A stretch of 33,481 bases of DNA from a virus. The notes under the pieces are model-generated. The model did no database searches, was not told the origin of the DNA, and worked only from the letters and a program-made list of their open reading frames with translations. Both the position numbers and the translations under genes were made by a program. The stretch is from positions 1 to 33,481 of the IMG/VR virus record IMGVR_UViG_3300046028_002496; one strand, 5' to 3'. Shown here one piece after another: positions 22,389 to 27,961 of this stretch (the first letter of the stretch is position 1; every line of letters begins with the position of its first letter).

Positions 22389-22625
22389 CTGGTAGTCAGT
22401 AAAGACCCTATCCATTGTGTGGTTATAGTCCAGGAACACCTTGGTGCTGTCAGTACCGCCTTTGACTTGGAAGACTGCTGTGTAGCAGAACTGGCCGCCG
22501 TTGGTGATGCCAATGAACTTGCATGAAGTGAACTCCGGGCCTTTATAGCCTGCGAGCTGTGCGGCTTTTGTCAATTGCTGTGGGCTGTAGGTTATAAGAA
22601 CCTCTAGTGTGTCTGCTGTGATCAT
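22371..22625 (-). CDS. Conserved phage protein
   Basis: 84 residues from the ATG at 22625, chosen because it overlaps the TGA of the small gene upstream (ATGA). Pattern: YSPQQLTKAAQLAGYKGPEF (about residues 14-33), FIGITNGGQFCYTAVF (37-52), KVFLDYNHTMDRVFTDYQL. Function unknown. Confidence 0.65.
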   Translation of the reverse strand: MITADTLEVLITYSPQQLTKAAQLAGYKGPEFTSCKFIGITNGGQFCYTAVFQVKGGTDSTKVFLDYNHTMDRVFTDYQLTELS

Positions 22626-22714
22626 TTTACCATCCACCATATTAAAGTTATAAAGGCCACCATCACTGCTTTGAGCAGTAACATCTCTAAGAAAAATTTA
22701 GTATCTTCGCTCAT
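22622..22714 (-). CDS. Very small membrane protein (30 residues)
   Basis: ATG at 22714, stop at 22622. Reads MSEDTKFFLEMLLLKAVMVA then FITLIWWMVK: a short acidic start and one membrane helix. It fits exactly between its neighbours: 1 nt after one stop, 4-nt overlap with the next start. Coupling with both neighbours supports it. Confidence 0.6.
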   Translation of the reverse strand: MSEDTKFFLEMLLLKAVMVAFITLIWWMVK

Positions 22715-22715
22715 A

Positions 22716-22970
22716 TCAATCTCTGCAAGTTTCTAGACCGCAGTCCTCGTTGCCGTACTCGCTCTCACGTCCTGCTTCGTCCTCAAGTTCCTCTGCGGCA
22801 CTTAGGAATGCTTCGCACATATTGAACAGTTCCTGATAGGCCCTCTTCTCTGTGCGGTTCAGTTCCTGCAGGAACATAGGGCCTTCTTCGCGCATGGCTT
22901 CCATTACTTGCCCCAGTGCAGACAGGGTGTTCTCGCACATGCAGTAACTCATATTTGGGTAGCTTGACAT
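22716..22970 (-). CDS. Small acidic phage protein
   Basis: 84 residues, AAGGAG site. Helical, with many Glu residues (AAEELEDEAGRESEYG) and several Cys residues near both ends (C10, C12, then C77 and C82). Function unknown. First gene behind promoter 23001-23029. Confidence 0.6.
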   Translation of the reverse strand: MSSYPNMSYCMCENTLSALGQVMEAMREEGPMFLQELNRTEKRAYQELFNMCEAFLSAAEELEDEAGRESEYGNEDCGLETCRD

Positions 22971-23000
22971 TGTTGCTCCTTAGTGTTTCAGTGTGTCATA

Positions 23001-23029
23001 ATTATAACACGGTTTTACCAATCTGTCAA
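23001..23029 (-). promoter_or_regulatory. Early sigma-70 promoter
   Basis: TTGACA-N17-TATAAT, spacer GGTAAAACC; drives 22970 to 22371. Follows directly on a terminator. Confidence 0.85.
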
Positions 23030-23030
23030 C

Positions 23031-23049
23031 CAAAAGCCCTTTCGGGCTT
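23031..23049 (-). terminator. Rho-independent terminator
   Basis: Minus strand AAGCCC-GAAA-GGGCTT followed by TT, ending 23392 to 23054. It is separated from the next -35 by only a few bases. Confidence 0.65.
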
Positions 23050-23053
23050 AGGG

Positions 23054-23392
23054 TCATGCGTTTTGCATAAACGTATTAATAAAACGCTCACCAACATCGC
23101 AGGACACATAAGTGTCTCCCTGCATACCCTGCTCGCTGTAGCTTACATCGCTAGCGTCAAATCCCTTAGAAGTTAACAGCTCTTTAAGCTCTCGCATAAA
23201 CTGCTTGTCTGTGTAAATGAGACCGTCTTTGTTTGTGTCCCATGTACGTGTGTTAAAGCGCACACGCAACTCGCCAAAGTCCAGCTCGTCGTTTATGTAG
23301 CTTAGTTGCAATGCCGTAATCTCTACAGCCGTAGCAGTGTTGCTCCAATATCCCGTGCCGTTTGTGTTTAGTGTTGCTGTTACTTTGTACAT
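23054..23392 (-). CDS. Conserved phage protein
   Basis: 112 residues. Pattern: MYKVTATLNTNGTGYWSNTA, then YINDELDFGELRVRFNTRTW (about residues 32-51), DGLIYTDKQFMRELKELL. Beta-rich N-terminus. A recurrent phage early protein, function unknown. Own promoter and terminator, so it is a single-gene transcript. Confidence 0.7.
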   Translation of the reverse strand: MYKVTATLNTNGTGYWSNTATAVEITALQLSYINDELDFGELRVRFNTRTWDTNKDGLIYTDKQFMRELKELLTSKGFDASDVSYSEQGMQGDTYVSCDVGERFINTFMQNA

Positions 23393-23418
23393 TGTGTTTC
23401 CTTTGTTGCTAAGTGTGT

Positions 23419-23447
23419 ATTATAGCGCACTTTAGCCAATCTGTCAA
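23419..23447 (-). promoter_or_regulatory. Early sigma-70 promoter
   Basis: TTGACA-N17-TATAAT; drives the 23392 gene. Confidence 0.85.
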
Positions 23448-23448
23448 C

Positions 23449-23467
23449 CAAAAGCCCTTTCGGGCTT
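23449..23467 (-). terminator. Rho-independent terminator
   Basis: Same AAGCCC-GAAA-GGGCTT hairpin as at 23031-23049, ending the 24315 to 23472 transcript immediately before the next promoter. The two copies share about 25 identical bases. Confidence 0.65.
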
Positions 23468-23471
23468 AGGG

Positions 23472-24047
23472 TTATTCTTCTTCGGCGTTCTCTTGTTCCC
23501 ACTCACTAACCGATTGACTGATACCAAACGCTTCGTCTAGTTCTACTGGCAGTTCTTCAGCAATCTGATCACTGTTCATGCCACCATACTCGTAGTATTC
23601 GTCTGCCCCATCTTCAAAGATACCAGCAAACGCCATACCCGGCTCGTAATACATAGCACGGATCTTAAAGCCCATGTAGAACAGTTTCTCATAAGCCTGA
23701 ATAGGAGGAGCCCATGCACTGTCGAAGCCCAGGATGATACCACCTTCGATATCATTGTAGGTGCCATCATCACCACCTACATCCCACTTGGTGCCCCACT
23801 CGTTGACACACCAGTCATACCAGTCTTTGTAGCCATGCACCTCGATGTTGCTCTTCTGTGCCGCCTCTAGAGCAATCTGTTCAGGATTGTCATCAGCACC
23901 GCAACGACCTGAAACAATATGCAGGCTCTTAGGCACTGGAATAAACTCGTCTAGCAAGCGACCATCAAGGAACGCAGCCTTGGCTCGGGCGATCATTGCT
24001 GGGTCTTCGTGTTCCAGCGTCAATGTGTTGTTGCACCAATTAGGCAT
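23472..24047 (-). CDS. Api92-like (DUF1281-type) phage protein
   Basis: 191 residues from the ATG at 24047; an upstream in-frame start at 24092 lies inside the preceding gene. MPNWCNNTLTLEH is the hallmark N-terminus of the ferredoxin-like Api92/DUF1281 family. VNEWGTKWDVGG (about residues 92-103), FDSAWAPPIQAYEKL and an acidic Tyr-rich C-terminus also fit. The family occurs on phages and plasmids, and the function is not known. Confidence 0.75.
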   Translation of the reverse strand: MPNWCNNTLTLEHEDPAMIARAKAAFLDGRLLDEFIPVPKSLHIVSGRCGADDNPEQIALEAAQKSNIEVHGYKDWYDWCVNEWGTKWDVGGDDGTYNDIEGGIILGFDSAWAPPIQAYEKLFYMGFKIRAMYYEPGMAFAGIFEDGADEYYEYGGMNSDQIAEELPVELDEAFGISQSVSEWEQENAEEE

Positions 24048-24048
24048 C

Positions 24049-24315
24049 TTAGATCTCCATTTCGTATTCGTAGAACTTAACAGCAGGGTCAAGCTTCTTG
24101 AGTTGCTTGGCCGCAGTCATCAGCTCCTTATATCTCCGATTGACCTCTGCGCGAGGAAGTTCCCCATCGCAGGTCAAGTTCTCAGGGCTAAGGGCCGCAT
24201 CAATCATGTCTGCGACACGCTGACGACCGCGGGCTGTTTGAATCTCGTATTGCTCGCCTTTGAAGAATGAGTTCCAGTGATTCTTCTGCTCGATAAACTT
24301 TGCTAGTGCTTGCAT
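24049..24315 (-). CDS. Small helical phage protein
   Basis: 88 residues, AAGGAG site. Contains QTARGRQRVADMIDAAL (about residues 26-42), a Lys/Leu helix and a YEYEMEI end. Spaced 1 nt from the Api92-like gene, which it precedes. Function unknown. Confidence 0.6.
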   Translation of the reverse strand: MQALAKFIEQKNHWNSFFKGEQYEIQTARGRQRVADMIDAALSPENLTCDGELPRAEVNRRYKELMTAAKQLKKLDPAVKFYEYEMEI

Positions 24316-24347
24316 AGTTGCTCCTTAGTTGCTGTGTGTAAGTGTAT

Positions 24348-24376
24348 ATTATAACATGGTTTTACCAACCTGTCAA
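24348..24376 (-). promoter_or_regulatory. Early sigma-70 promoter with paired spacer arms
   Basis: TTGACA-N17-TATAAT; spacer arms ACAGGTT and AACC-A-TGT. Drives 24315 and 24047. Confidence 0.85.
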
Positions 24377-24384
24377 CCCCTAAT

Positions 24385-24617
24385 GGACAGTTAAAAAAGA
24401 ATTAAAGGAAGTTCTTGACACGCATCACCAACTTGCGTCAAGACCTCATTACAGCCTAGCGGTCCGCCGCCTTCCTGGAGTTTGATAGTCCTTATCCTCG
24501 GGCTCGATGGTGTCTCGCCTTACTTTAGGACCCTCCTGCTTCATGGGTATCCGGGTCGTATCACCCTTCGTTCACCCCTAGCGGACTAGGTAACCTTTAA
24601 CTCTTTTCTAACTGTCC
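24385..24617 (-). ncRNA. Candidate structured RNA bounded by a 24-bp inverted repeat
   Basis: The ends 24385-24408 and 24594-24617 are inverted repeats (22 of 24 Watson-Crick; the two exceptions pair as G-U in the minus-strand RNA). Promoter 24626-24654 would start RNA at or next to GGACAG. Inside: CCTAG-TCCG-CTAGG (UNCG-type loop) near the 5' end, a 9-bp bulged hairpin CTTGACGCA/TGCGTGTCAAG (about 24415-24443), and GGA-UA-CCC paired with GGGTCC. A 31-codon frame lies within. No tmRNA, RNase P, 6S or group I core is recognisable. Confidence 0.5.
24449..24544 (-). CDS. Possible 31-residue basic peptide
   Basis: ATG at 24544, TAA at 24449. Reads MKQEGPKVRRDTIEPEDKD then YQTPGRRRTARL. The residue choice looks protein-like, but there is no clear ribosome site and the ATG lies in a possible hairpin. 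It is the only frame in the 24385-24617 unit, so the unit may be a structured mRNA rather than a pure ncRNA. Confidence 0.4.
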   Translation of the reverse strand: MKQEGPKVRRDTIEPEDKDYQTPGRRRTARL

Positions 24618-24625
24618 ATGTGCTT

Positions 24626-24654
24626 ATTATAGCAAGGTTTTACCAATCAGTCAA
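24626..24654 (-). promoter_or_regulatory. Early sigma-70 promoter for the 24385-24617 unit
   Basis: TTGACT-N17-TATAAT with the GGTAAAACC spacer. The TGA of the membrane gene (24651) lies in TTGACT. Confidence 0.85.
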
Positions 24655-24890
24655 CCAAATGCTTTGTATAACCCTACAGCCATTGTGGCTAAGCCTGCAA
24701 CGTTGACTGCCATCTGTGGCTTATTTGCCACACGGATGGTCCACGTCAAGAACAGTGCAGTTCCCACAGCGAACGCGGCAATGTTCCAAATGTCCTTGTG
24801 ATAGGCACTGCCCATGGTGTTGAGCACGTGTCCCACAGTGATGAAGAACGCTCCTGTCCACTGTAGTACTTCATTCTTATTAATAGTCAT
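24651..24890 (-). CDS. Small membrane protein
   Basis: 79 residues with three hydrophobic stretches (about residues 9-26, 34-50 and 60-77). Starts MTINKNEVLQWTGAFFITVG. No family recognised. Overlaps the upstream gene by 4 nt; its stop is nested in the next -35. Confidence 0.65.
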   Translation of the reverse strand: MTINKNEVLQWTGAFFITVGHVLNTMGSAYHKDIWNIAAFAVGTALFLTWTIRVANKPQMAVNVAGLATMAVGLYKAFG

Positions 24891-25264
24891 GCCACATGTC
24901 CTGCATCAAGTTCCCAGCTGATGTCCTGGAACTTCTTGTACAGCCTGTACACATCCCGCTTGGCTTCAGTCAACGCCATGTCGATGAGGTCTTCGGCCGT
25001 CCCGTCAGTAAGGACTTCGCGGGCGTCTTTGTATAAGCATCCGCCCAGGAACTGTGAACTGAGTTCGATGTTCTCAACCATAACTCGGACACGGAGCATG
25101 AACCAATCAAGGTTCCCGCACTCGATGTCGCTATACATCTCTTTGAGGTCGAAGCAGGAGTCATCGAAACAGTCTTTTGGGTCCAGGTCTTCATAGGTCT
25201 TCTCCACAATGATATCAAAGCCGTTGCGTTCGTAAACTGCCAGTTCGTCGTATTCGCGTGTCAT
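24887..25264 (-). CDS. Acidic phage protein
   Basis: 125 residues, acidic N-terminal half (KTYEDLDPKDCFDDSCFDLK, about residues 22-41) and a helical C-terminus. No motif recognised. Overlaps the small gene upstream by 4 nt. Confidence 0.6.
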   Translation of the reverse strand: MTREYDELAVYERNGFDIIVEKTYEDLDPKDCFDDSCFDLKEMYSDIECGNLDWFMLRVRVMVENIELSSQFLGGCLYKDAREVLTDGTAEDLIDMALTEAKRDVYRLYKKFQDISWELDAGHVA

Positions 25265-25434
25265 GCAGTGCCTTCCATTTGTCTAATAGTCACATCTTGG
25301 ATCTCTACACTTAGGTTCCACTCCAAAGAGCTGGCCCTGGCAGGATAGTCTTCTACCAAAATCCTTGCTAACTTAGCAAGACTCTCATTGCTCATGAACG
25401 CCAGTTCACTGGCCAATAGTTCTAGCTTGGTCAT
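25261..25434 (-). CDS. Very small phage protein (57 residues)
   Basis: ATG at 25434, TGA at 25261 overlapping the next start. Reads MTKLELLASELAFMSNESLA, then KLARILVEDYPARASSLEW, then NLSVEIQDVTIRQM. Helical. AAGGAAAC precedes the ATG. First gene behind promoter 25465-25493. Function unknown. Confidence 0.6.
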   Translation of the reverse strand: MTKLELLASELAFMSNESLAKLARILVEDYPARASSLEWNLSVEIQDVTIRQMEGTA

Positions 25435-25464
25435 TTTGTTTCCTTAGTGTGTTGCGATGTGTGT

Positions 25465-25493
25465 ATTATAACAGGGTTCTTAGTCCCTGTCAA
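25465..25493 (-). promoter_or_regulatory. Early sigma-70 promoter with paired spacer arms
   Basis: TTGACA-N17-TATAAT; ACAGGG and CCCTGT flank 8 nt inside the promoter. Drives 25434 to 24651. Confidence 0.85.
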
Positions 25494-25498
25494 CCGCC

Positions 25499-25705
25499 TT
25501 AGCAGTCTGCGTCAAACGATTCCCACTCCTGGGCTTCGTCGGGCTGGCCGTCATCCTCATCCTCTTCGTCCAGGATGTCGTTGCTTCGCATCATGTCCGC
25601 TACATCGTCCTCGCTCATGTAGCTCAGTGCCATCTCTGCAACGGCTGTGGCGCTGATCAATCCCTCGTCCATCATCTCAAGCAAACGTGTAGTCTGTGTA
25701 CGCAT
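25499..25705 (-). CDS. Small acidic phage protein
   Basis: 68 residues, very acidic C-terminal half (about 20 Asp/Glu). N-terminus MRTQTTRLLEMMDEGLISA is helical. The acidic tail could bind a basic partner or mimic DNA, but there is no specific evidence. Single gene behind 25731-25759. Confidence 0.6.
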   Translation of the reverse strand: MRTQTTRLLEMMDEGLISATAVAEMALSYMSEDDVADMMRSNDILDEEDEDDGQPDEAQEWESFDADC

Positions 25706-25730
25706 ATCAACTCCTTGTTAGTGTAAGACA

Positions 25731-25759
25731 ATTATAACACGGTTTTACCACAGTGTCAA
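25731..25759 (-). promoter_or_regulatory. Early sigma-70 promoter
   Basis: TTGACA-N17-TATAAT, spacer GGTAAAACC; drives the 25705 gene. Confidence 0.85.
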
Positions 25760-25761
25760 CC

Positions 25762-25779
25762 AAAGACCCCACAGGGCCT
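25762..25779 (-). terminator. Probable terminator hairpin
   Basis: Minus strand AGGCCC-TGT-GGGGTCT followed by TT; placed between the 25784 stop and the next promoter, like the 23031 and 23449 hairpins but with a poorer stem. Confidence 0.4.
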
Positions 25780-25783
25780 AAGG

Positions 25784-26074
25784 TCAAGCAAACTCTCGAT
25801 CTTCTACAAGAGACAGCATGTTAGCCGGCACTCGCCACAGAGTCTGTCCAGTGTCCACTGTGACGAACTTGATAGCGATCTTGCGTACCTTGCCCCGAAC
25901 AGTCTGCCTCATTTTGGTGCTGGTGAAGCTGACCTCGTCGCCAATGTGCAGGCTTCGCTTGTTCATGTCCGTAAGCCGCGCCCGAGCAAACTTCACAGCG
26001 TCGATGATTGAGATCAGTTGATCGTTGGTGAAGTTACCCTGCAGGATCTCTGCGTTGACTGTTTGAATGCTCAT
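25784..26074 (-). CDS. Small phage protein with SH3/KOW-like C-terminus
   Basis: 96 residues. An N-terminal helix is followed by LHIGDEVSFTSTKMRQTVRG and KVRKIAIKFVTVDTGQ, a basic five-strand pattern like SH3-type or KOW domains (about residues 42-85). Such folds often bind RNA or proteins. Single gene behind 26101-26129. Confidence 0.6.
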   Translation of the reverse strand: MSIQTVNAEILQGNFTNDQLISIIDAVKFARARLTDMNKRSLHIGDEVSFTSTKMRQTVRGKVRKIAIKFVTVDTGQTLWRVPANMLSLVEDREFA

Positions 26075-26262
26075 GTCAGCTCCTTAGTGTGTAAGTGTGT
26101 ATTATAGCAGGTTCTAATAACCTTGTCAACCATCTGGTCTTTACGAGCCACAGCCCGCCATGCCCGATTGGCCTTGGTCCATTGTAGATGATTGGTGGTA
26201 AAGCCCGGGAACCGATCCTTTGCCCAGATCACAAAGTTCAGTCGTTCAATCTCGTTCTTCAT
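26071..26262 (-). CDS. Small basic phage protein
   Basis: 63 residues. NHLQWTKANRAWRAVARKDQ (about residues 24-43) is basic and aromatic. The frame runs on through the promoter 26101-26129 and overlaps the next gene by 4 nt, so the promoter is fully inside coding sequence. Its start overlaps the upstream stop. Function unknown. Confidence 0.55.
   Translation of the reverse strand: MKNEIERLNFVIWAKDRFPGFTTNHLQWTKANRAWRAVARKDQMVDKVIRTCYNTHLHTKELT
26101..26129 (-). promoter_or_regulatory. Early sigma-70 promoter inside a gene
   Basis: TTGACA-N17-TATAAT; spacer arms AGGTT and AACCT. Lies wholly within the 26262 gene; drives 26074. Confidence 0.85.
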
Positions 26263-26543
26263 TACATGCTCCAGTAGAGCTCGCTTGAAGGATCACATGA
26301 GCGGGGAGTGTCATGTGCTATTTGTACGTCTACACCCGTCATCAAGTTCTTCACAGTCTTCATTGTGGGTACAAACTCAAAGCGCCAGTCAGTGCCCGGA
26401 TATAGGTCACGTGACATGTCACGCATCTCCCGCTCCAAGCCCTCCAGTGTGCGGTCCTGCCACACAGTGGTGGAGAACAGTCTCTCGCCAGTCTTGCAAC
26501 GGCGGTCCTTCTTGTAGCAGTACATGGTGTAATTCTGTTTCAT
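26262..26543 (-). CDS. Conserved phage protein
   Basis: 93 residues from the ATG at 26543 (AAGGAG upstream); a longer frame to 26762 crosses the promoter and another gene. Pattern: YTMYCYKKDRRCKTGERLFS (about residues 5-24), a basic/aromatic start, then VKNLMTGVDVQIAHDTPRSC. Function unknown. Confidence 0.65.
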   Translation of the reverse strand: MKQNYTMYCYKKDRRCKTGERLFSTTVWQDRTLEGLEREMRDMSRDLYPGTDWRFEFVPTMKTVKNLMTGVDVQIAHDTPRSCDPSSELYWSM

Positions 26544-26562
26544 ATCGCGCTCCTTTGTGTGT

Positions 26563-26591
26563 ATTATACAGTCACGCCGCAATCTTGTCAA
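26563..26591 (-). promoter_or_regulatory. Early sigma-70 promoter
   Basis: TTGACA-N17-TATAAT; drives 26543 and 26262. The upstream stop (26572) is in the spacer. Confidence 0.85.
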
Positions 26592-26775
26592 CTGCGTCCT
26601 GCATCTGTTTGAGAAAGGCCTTCTGCTCCCGCTTGGGCAAGTAATAGAACATAGAGTCCGCCAAGCTCTCCATGTAGCCCGCAGAGAACGCCCAAGTGTC
26701 CATCTCCGCTCGTTTGGCAGTAGAGAAAGTCTTGAGCAGGCATTTGAACTCTGACTGTGCATTTGAACTAAACAT
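26572..26775 (-). CDS. Small helical phage protein
   Basis: 67 residues: TWAFSAGYMESLADSMFYYL (about residues 27-46) and PKREQKAFLKQMQDAVDKIA. Helical, no motif. Its last codons overlap the next promoter. Single gene behind 26807-26835. Confidence 0.6.
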   Translation of the reverse strand: MFSSNAQSEFKCLLKTFSTAKRAEMDTWAFSAGYMESLADSMFYYLPKREQKAFLKQMQDAVDKIAA

Positions 26776-26806
26776 TCGTCGCTCCTGTTTCGTTGTTGAT
26801 GTGTTT

Positions 26807-26835
26807 ATTATACAGTGGTTTTACCAACGTGTCAA
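26807..26835 (-). promoter_or_regulatory. Early sigma-70 promoter with nested stop codon
   Basis: TTGACA-N17-TATAAT, spacer TGGTAAAACCA; the stop of 26832 is the TGA in TTGACA. Drives 26775. Confidence 0.85.
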
Positions 26836-27047
26836 CCTTCGAGCCAACAATCCCTGGCTTCCTGTGTGGTTATTGTTTCCCCACCAATATAGTCACCATG
26901 GAAGCCGCCCTTGTTCTCTAAGACAAGAGCCTGCCCCATGTAGCTGGACTTGATCTCTACGATCTGTCCGCTTTGTTCAATGTCGGCTTTAAAGCCCACC
27001 CAGTCACCAATGGTAACAGTCTGTCCCTCTACTTTGGCTGTCTTCAT
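26832..27047 (-). CDS. Small phage protein, SH3-like
   Basis: 71 residues, AGGAG site. MKTAKVEGQTVTIGDWVGFK, then ADIEQSGQIVEIKSSY and GGFHGDYIGGETIT: a short beta-barrel pattern like SH3/KOW folds. Function unknown. Second gene behind promoter 27393-27421. Confidence 0.6.
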   Translation of the reverse strand: MKTAKVEGQTVTIGDWVGFKADIEQSGQIVEIKSSYMGQALVLENKGGFHGDYIGGETITTQEARDCWLEG

Positions 27048-27048
27048 G

Positions 27049-27387
27049 TCAATCTCCTCTTGTGTCAGTGTTTAAAATGGGCTTGAGCAACCTGCGAAGC
27101 TCAACTTCTCTCTTGTGCGCGGCACCCTTGCCACGTATGACCTCATGCACGTATACTTCTATCTCTGACTTGTCAGCCAAAGTACGAAGCTCTGCACACA
27201 AGAGCCAGTTCTTGGTCTCTGTCTTTGCACGATAGAAATGCTTTGCGGCACGTGACAGTACACTCTTGTTCACTGTAGACTCTGTCTTGGCAGTGACGCC
27301 TATGTAGTTCTTGCCATTGACCACGAGCTCATATATGATATGATTGCGGTCTGTGCGCTTTTTGCGGGTTAGTGTTTGTGTCGTCAT
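27049..27387 (-). CDS. GIY-YIG-like nuclease domain protein
   Basis: 112 residues. HIIYELVVNGKNYIGVT (about residues 16-32) is the GIY-YIG core (IYE...YIG). The expected Arg region is RAAKHFYRAK (45-54), and Glu appears in HKREVELRRLL (about residues 91-101). GIY-YIG enzymes cut DNA, and phage copies act in repair, homing or host DNA breakdown. The ATG begins 5 nt after the -10 hexamer, so its mRNA would be leaderless. Confidence 0.65.
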   Translation of the reverse strand: MTTQTLTRKKRTDRNHIIYELVVNGKNYIGVTAKTESTVNKSVLSRAAKHFYRAKTETKNWLLCAELRTLADKSEIEVYVHEVIRGKGAAHKREVELRRLLKPILNTDTRGD

Positions 27388-27392
27388 AGTGT

Positions 27393-27421
27393 ATTATAGC
27401 AAGGTTTTACCAATCCGTCAA
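27393..27421 (-). promoter_or_regulatory. Early sigma-70 promoter giving a leaderless mRNA
   Basis: TTGACG-N17-TATAAT with GGTAAAACC spacer. Predicted +1 coincides with the AUG at 27387. Divergent from 27462-27490. Confidence 0.8.
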
Positions 27422-27461
27422 CCAAAGACCCTACAACAAGACCGTGTACTAAAAGCCACAC

Positions 27462-27490
27462 TTGACGGCACTCCAAAAAGACACTATAAT
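27462..27490 (+). promoter_or_regulatory. Early sigma-70 promoter, plus strand
   Basis: TTGACG (27462-27467), 17 nt, TATAAT (27485-27490), then an A/C-rich leader and AAGGAG before the ATG at 27518. Confidence 0.85.
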
Positions 27491-27517
27491 ACACACATAC
27501 ACTAAAAAGGAGCTCCT

Positions 27518-27778
27518 ATGTTAAGTACTGCATTTAATACACTTGCTAAAGCAAAACTTGTTTATAATCGCAATAAAGAATTATATAAACTAGTTGTCGC
27601 ATTTAACGTACATACTAAAGTAAAAGATAATGGAGATATTGTGCATATATTCCCTACACAAGCAAAATGCGCTTATGTTAGCGGAGATATTATATATGAG
27701 GAACTGCAAGCAGAAGTAAGTCGCTTAACAGACGTTGCAAAACTGCAATTACGTACAGATAATATAGAATTTGTTTAA
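27518..27778 (+). CDS. Small phage protein
   Basis: 86 residues. TLAKAKLVYNRNKELYKLVV (about residues 8-27) is helical and basic; the rest is alpha/beta (DIVHIFPTQAKCAYVSGDII). Much more AT-rich than the minus-strand early genes, suggesting a different origin. First of a two-gene plus-strand unit. Function unknown. Confidence 0.65.
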   Translation: MLSTAFNTLAKAKLVYNRNKELYKLVVAFNVHTKVKDNGDIVHIFPTQAKCAYVSGDIIYEELQAEVSRLTDVAKLQLRTDNIEFV

Positions 27779-27796
27779 TAAAAAGGAAATACCATT

Positions 27797-27949
27797 ATGT
27801 TAGATTATAAACAGCGTTTAGATAATGCAATGTTGCAATTACAATTCATTATCGATGAAGATTATGAAGATAATGATAATGTGCAAGACGCATTTAATAT
27901 GCTTGCCGTAGTATTAGATGAAGAAACTGCTCGCAGTATTAATAGATAA
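27797..27949 (+). CDS. Very small acidic phage protein (50 residues)
   Basis: ATG at 27797 with AAGGAAA upstream, TAA at 27947. Reads MLDYKQRLDNAMLQLQFIID, then EDYEDNDNVQDAFNMLAVVL, then DEETARSINR. Helical and acidic. Follows the 27518 gene by 18 nt, same AT-rich style. Confidence 0.6.
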   Translation: MLDYKQRLDNAMLQLQFIIDEDYEDNDNVQDAFNMLAVVLDEETARSINR

Positions 27950-27961
27950 TCACAAAAGAAA

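Noticed and set aside
24385-24617. tmRNA, RNase P RNA or group I intron
   Set aside because: No tRNA-like ends, no RNase P conserved regions, and the GGACTA/TAGTCC pair is in the wrong order for a group I core.
26262-26762. A 166-residue version of the 26543 gene
   Set aside because: The extension would read through a strong promoter, the ribosome site and another gene; the ATG at 26543 has a proper AAGGAG.
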